From assembly GCA_947472635.1 (NCBI GenBank), contig CANJDY010000169.1:1-6323 (forward strand): a stretch of DNA of 6,323 nucleotides. The letters run 5' to 3'. This stretch comes from Chitinophagaceae bacterium. Lineage in GTDB: Bacteria; Bacteroidota; Bacteroidia; Chitinophagales; Chitinophagaceae. This document shows positions 5,365 to 6,323 of the stretch, piece by piece (within the stretch, counting starts at the first letter, position 1; the number at the start of each line of letters is the position of its first letter). Made by a program: the position numbers and the translations under genes. Below the pieces are notes generated by a model that did not search any database, was not told the origin of the DNA, and saw only the letters and a list, made by a program, of their open reading frames with translations.

Positions 5365-6323
5365 CTATTGATCAAAGTTATCGATGGCATTGATTGTTTT
5401 ATCTAGGTCATCATAGCTCAGCGCATTGTTTAAAAACCAACTTTCGTAAGCAGATGGCGGTAGGTAAATACCATTATCCAGTAAGTGATGAAATAATTTG
5501 TTGAATAACGGAATATTTGCTTTGGAAGCAGATTCAAAGTCAATAATAGCATGATTGCAAAAATGCAGGCTGATCATACTACCCATCCGGTTGATACGGA
5601 AATCAATTCCCCGCTTTGTCAAAACCCTTTCAATGCCATCACCGAGATACTTGGTTTTTGCATCCAGCTCTTCGTATATAGCAGGATTGTTTTTTAATTC
5701 TGTCAACAGCGTGTATCCGGCAATCATTGCGATAGGATTTCCACTAAGTGTACCGGCCTGGTATACATTTCCCACAGGAGCAATATGCTGCATGATTGCT
5801 TTTTTTCCGCCAAATGCACCCACGGGCATACCTCCGCCAATCACTTTTCCATAGGTTACCAGGTCTGCAGCAATATTTAATTGCTGCTGTGCTCCACCAG
5901 CCCCCAGTCTAAATCCTGTCATAACTTCGTCGAAAATAAATACAATCGCTTCTTCATCACATATTTTCCTTAGTCCTTCCAAAAAGCCTGGCTGGGGAGG
6001 TACGCAACCCATATTGCCCGCAACAGGTTCAATAATGATTGCGGCAATTTCACCCTTATTATCAGCGACTAACTGCTTTACAGCCTCCAAATTATTATAG
6101 GGTGCATTCAACGTATCGTTGGCAACACCGGAGGTAATACCGGGTACGGTTTGGATATTAAAGGAAGCTACGCCACTTCCGGCTTTTACCAAAAACGCAT
6201 CGGCATGACCGTGGTAATTTCCTTCAAATTTGATGATCTTATTTTTCCCTGTATATCCTCTTGCTAGTCTTACCGCACTCATACAGGCTTCTGTGCCGCT
6301 GCTTACCATCCTTATCTGGTCTA
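5365..6323 (-). CDS. hemL: Glutamate-1-semialdehyde 2,1-aminomutase, N-terminus beyond the window
   Basis: A PLP-dependent class III aminotransferase-fold enzyme that converts glutamate-1-semialdehyde to 5-aminolevulinate, the last step of the C5 route to heme and other tetrapyrroles, in the cytoplasm. The frame stays open through the right edge; the in-frame Met at 6309-6307 is internal, because the preceding codons give DQIR and the family motif is V-R-M-V-x-SGTEA-x-MSA-x-RLARG. About 318 of some 430 residues are present. Counting from that Met, landmarks are SGTEA (4-8), GNYHGH (30-35), FDEVMTGFR (126-134) with the PLP-nitrogen aspartate Asp127, the Schiff-base lysine Lys155 in [16 protein letters not shown], and GTLSGNP (186-192). 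The C-terminal [15 protein letters not shown] and SYDDLD segments are also typical. No frameshift is visible. The downstream tRNA is for glutamine, not the glutamyl-tRNA used by this pathway, so their adjacency looks incidental. Confidence 0.95.
   Translation of the reverse strand, partial: DQIRMVSSGTEACMSAVRLARGYTGKNKIIKFEGNYHGHADAFLVKAGSGVASFNIQTVPGITSGVANDTLNAPYNNLEAVKQLVADNKGEIAAIIIEPVAGNMGCVPPQPGFLEGLRKICDEEAIVFIFDEVMTGFRLGAGGAQQQLNIAADLVTYGKVIGGGMPVGAFGGKKAIMQHIAPVGNVYQAGTLSGNPIAMIAGYTLLTELKNNPAIYEELDAKTKYLGDGIERVLTKRGIDFRINRMGSMISLHFCNHAIIDFESASKANIPLFNKLFHHLLDNGIYLPPSAYESWFLNNALSYDDLDKTINAIDNFDQ

Noticed and set aside
5555..5854. Plus-strand open frame of 99 codons inside hemL
   Set aside because: It is antisense to the PLP-lysine region of hemL, which is strongly conserved in the minus frame.
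5116..6323. Functional link between the tRNA and hemL
   Set aside because: The C5 heme pathway uses glutamyl-tRNA, whereas the anticodon here is UUG (glutamine), and the tRNA has its own promoter.

Overview
The window looks like an ordinary chromosomal stretch from a member of the Bacteroidota, most likely near Chitinophagales or Sphingobacteriales. The basis is the AT-rich intergenic DNA, A-rich leaders without Shine-Dalgarno sequences, two matches to the TAnnTTTG -7 promoter element of that phylum, a tRNA gene without an encoded CCA tail, and the character of the proteins. The genus-level placement is inference.

Plus strand, left to right: the C-terminal two thirds of an aldose 1-epimerase (galM, 1-732, start outside the window); a small transaldolase of the TalC/FSA family (792-1448) whose active-site residues are of the transaldolase type; and a secreted two-cupin protein of unknown substrate (1515-2285). 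GalM and the transaldolase both serve sugar entry into central metabolism and are only 59 bases apart, so they may be co-transcribed.

Minus strand, right to left: the C-terminal three quarters of glutamate-1-semialdehyde aminomutase (hemL, 5365 to the right edge, start outside the window); tRNA-Gln(UUG) (5116-5186) with a good Bacteroidota promoter upstream and a short intrinsic terminator downstream; then a two-gene operon for an exported molybdenum hydroxylase. In that operon the [2Fe-2S] subunit (iorA-like, 4475-4933) comes first and the large molybdopterin subunit (iorB-like, 2326-4470) follows after 4 bases. The large subunit has a twin-arginine signal and the small one has no export signal, so the pair is probably folded in the cytoplasm and exported together to the periplasm. 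No FAD subunit, cytochrome c or XdhC-type maturation gene lies in the window.

The secreted cupin and the molybdenum hydroxylase operon converge, with 40 bases between their stop codons. No mobile element, CRISPR array, prophage or defence gene was seen. I did not find a convincing undescribed system. The most useful leads are the substrate of the IorAB-type enzyme, the role of the half-degenerate secreted bicupin next to it, and the transaldolase-type residues in a family often annotated as fructose-6-phosphate aldolase.
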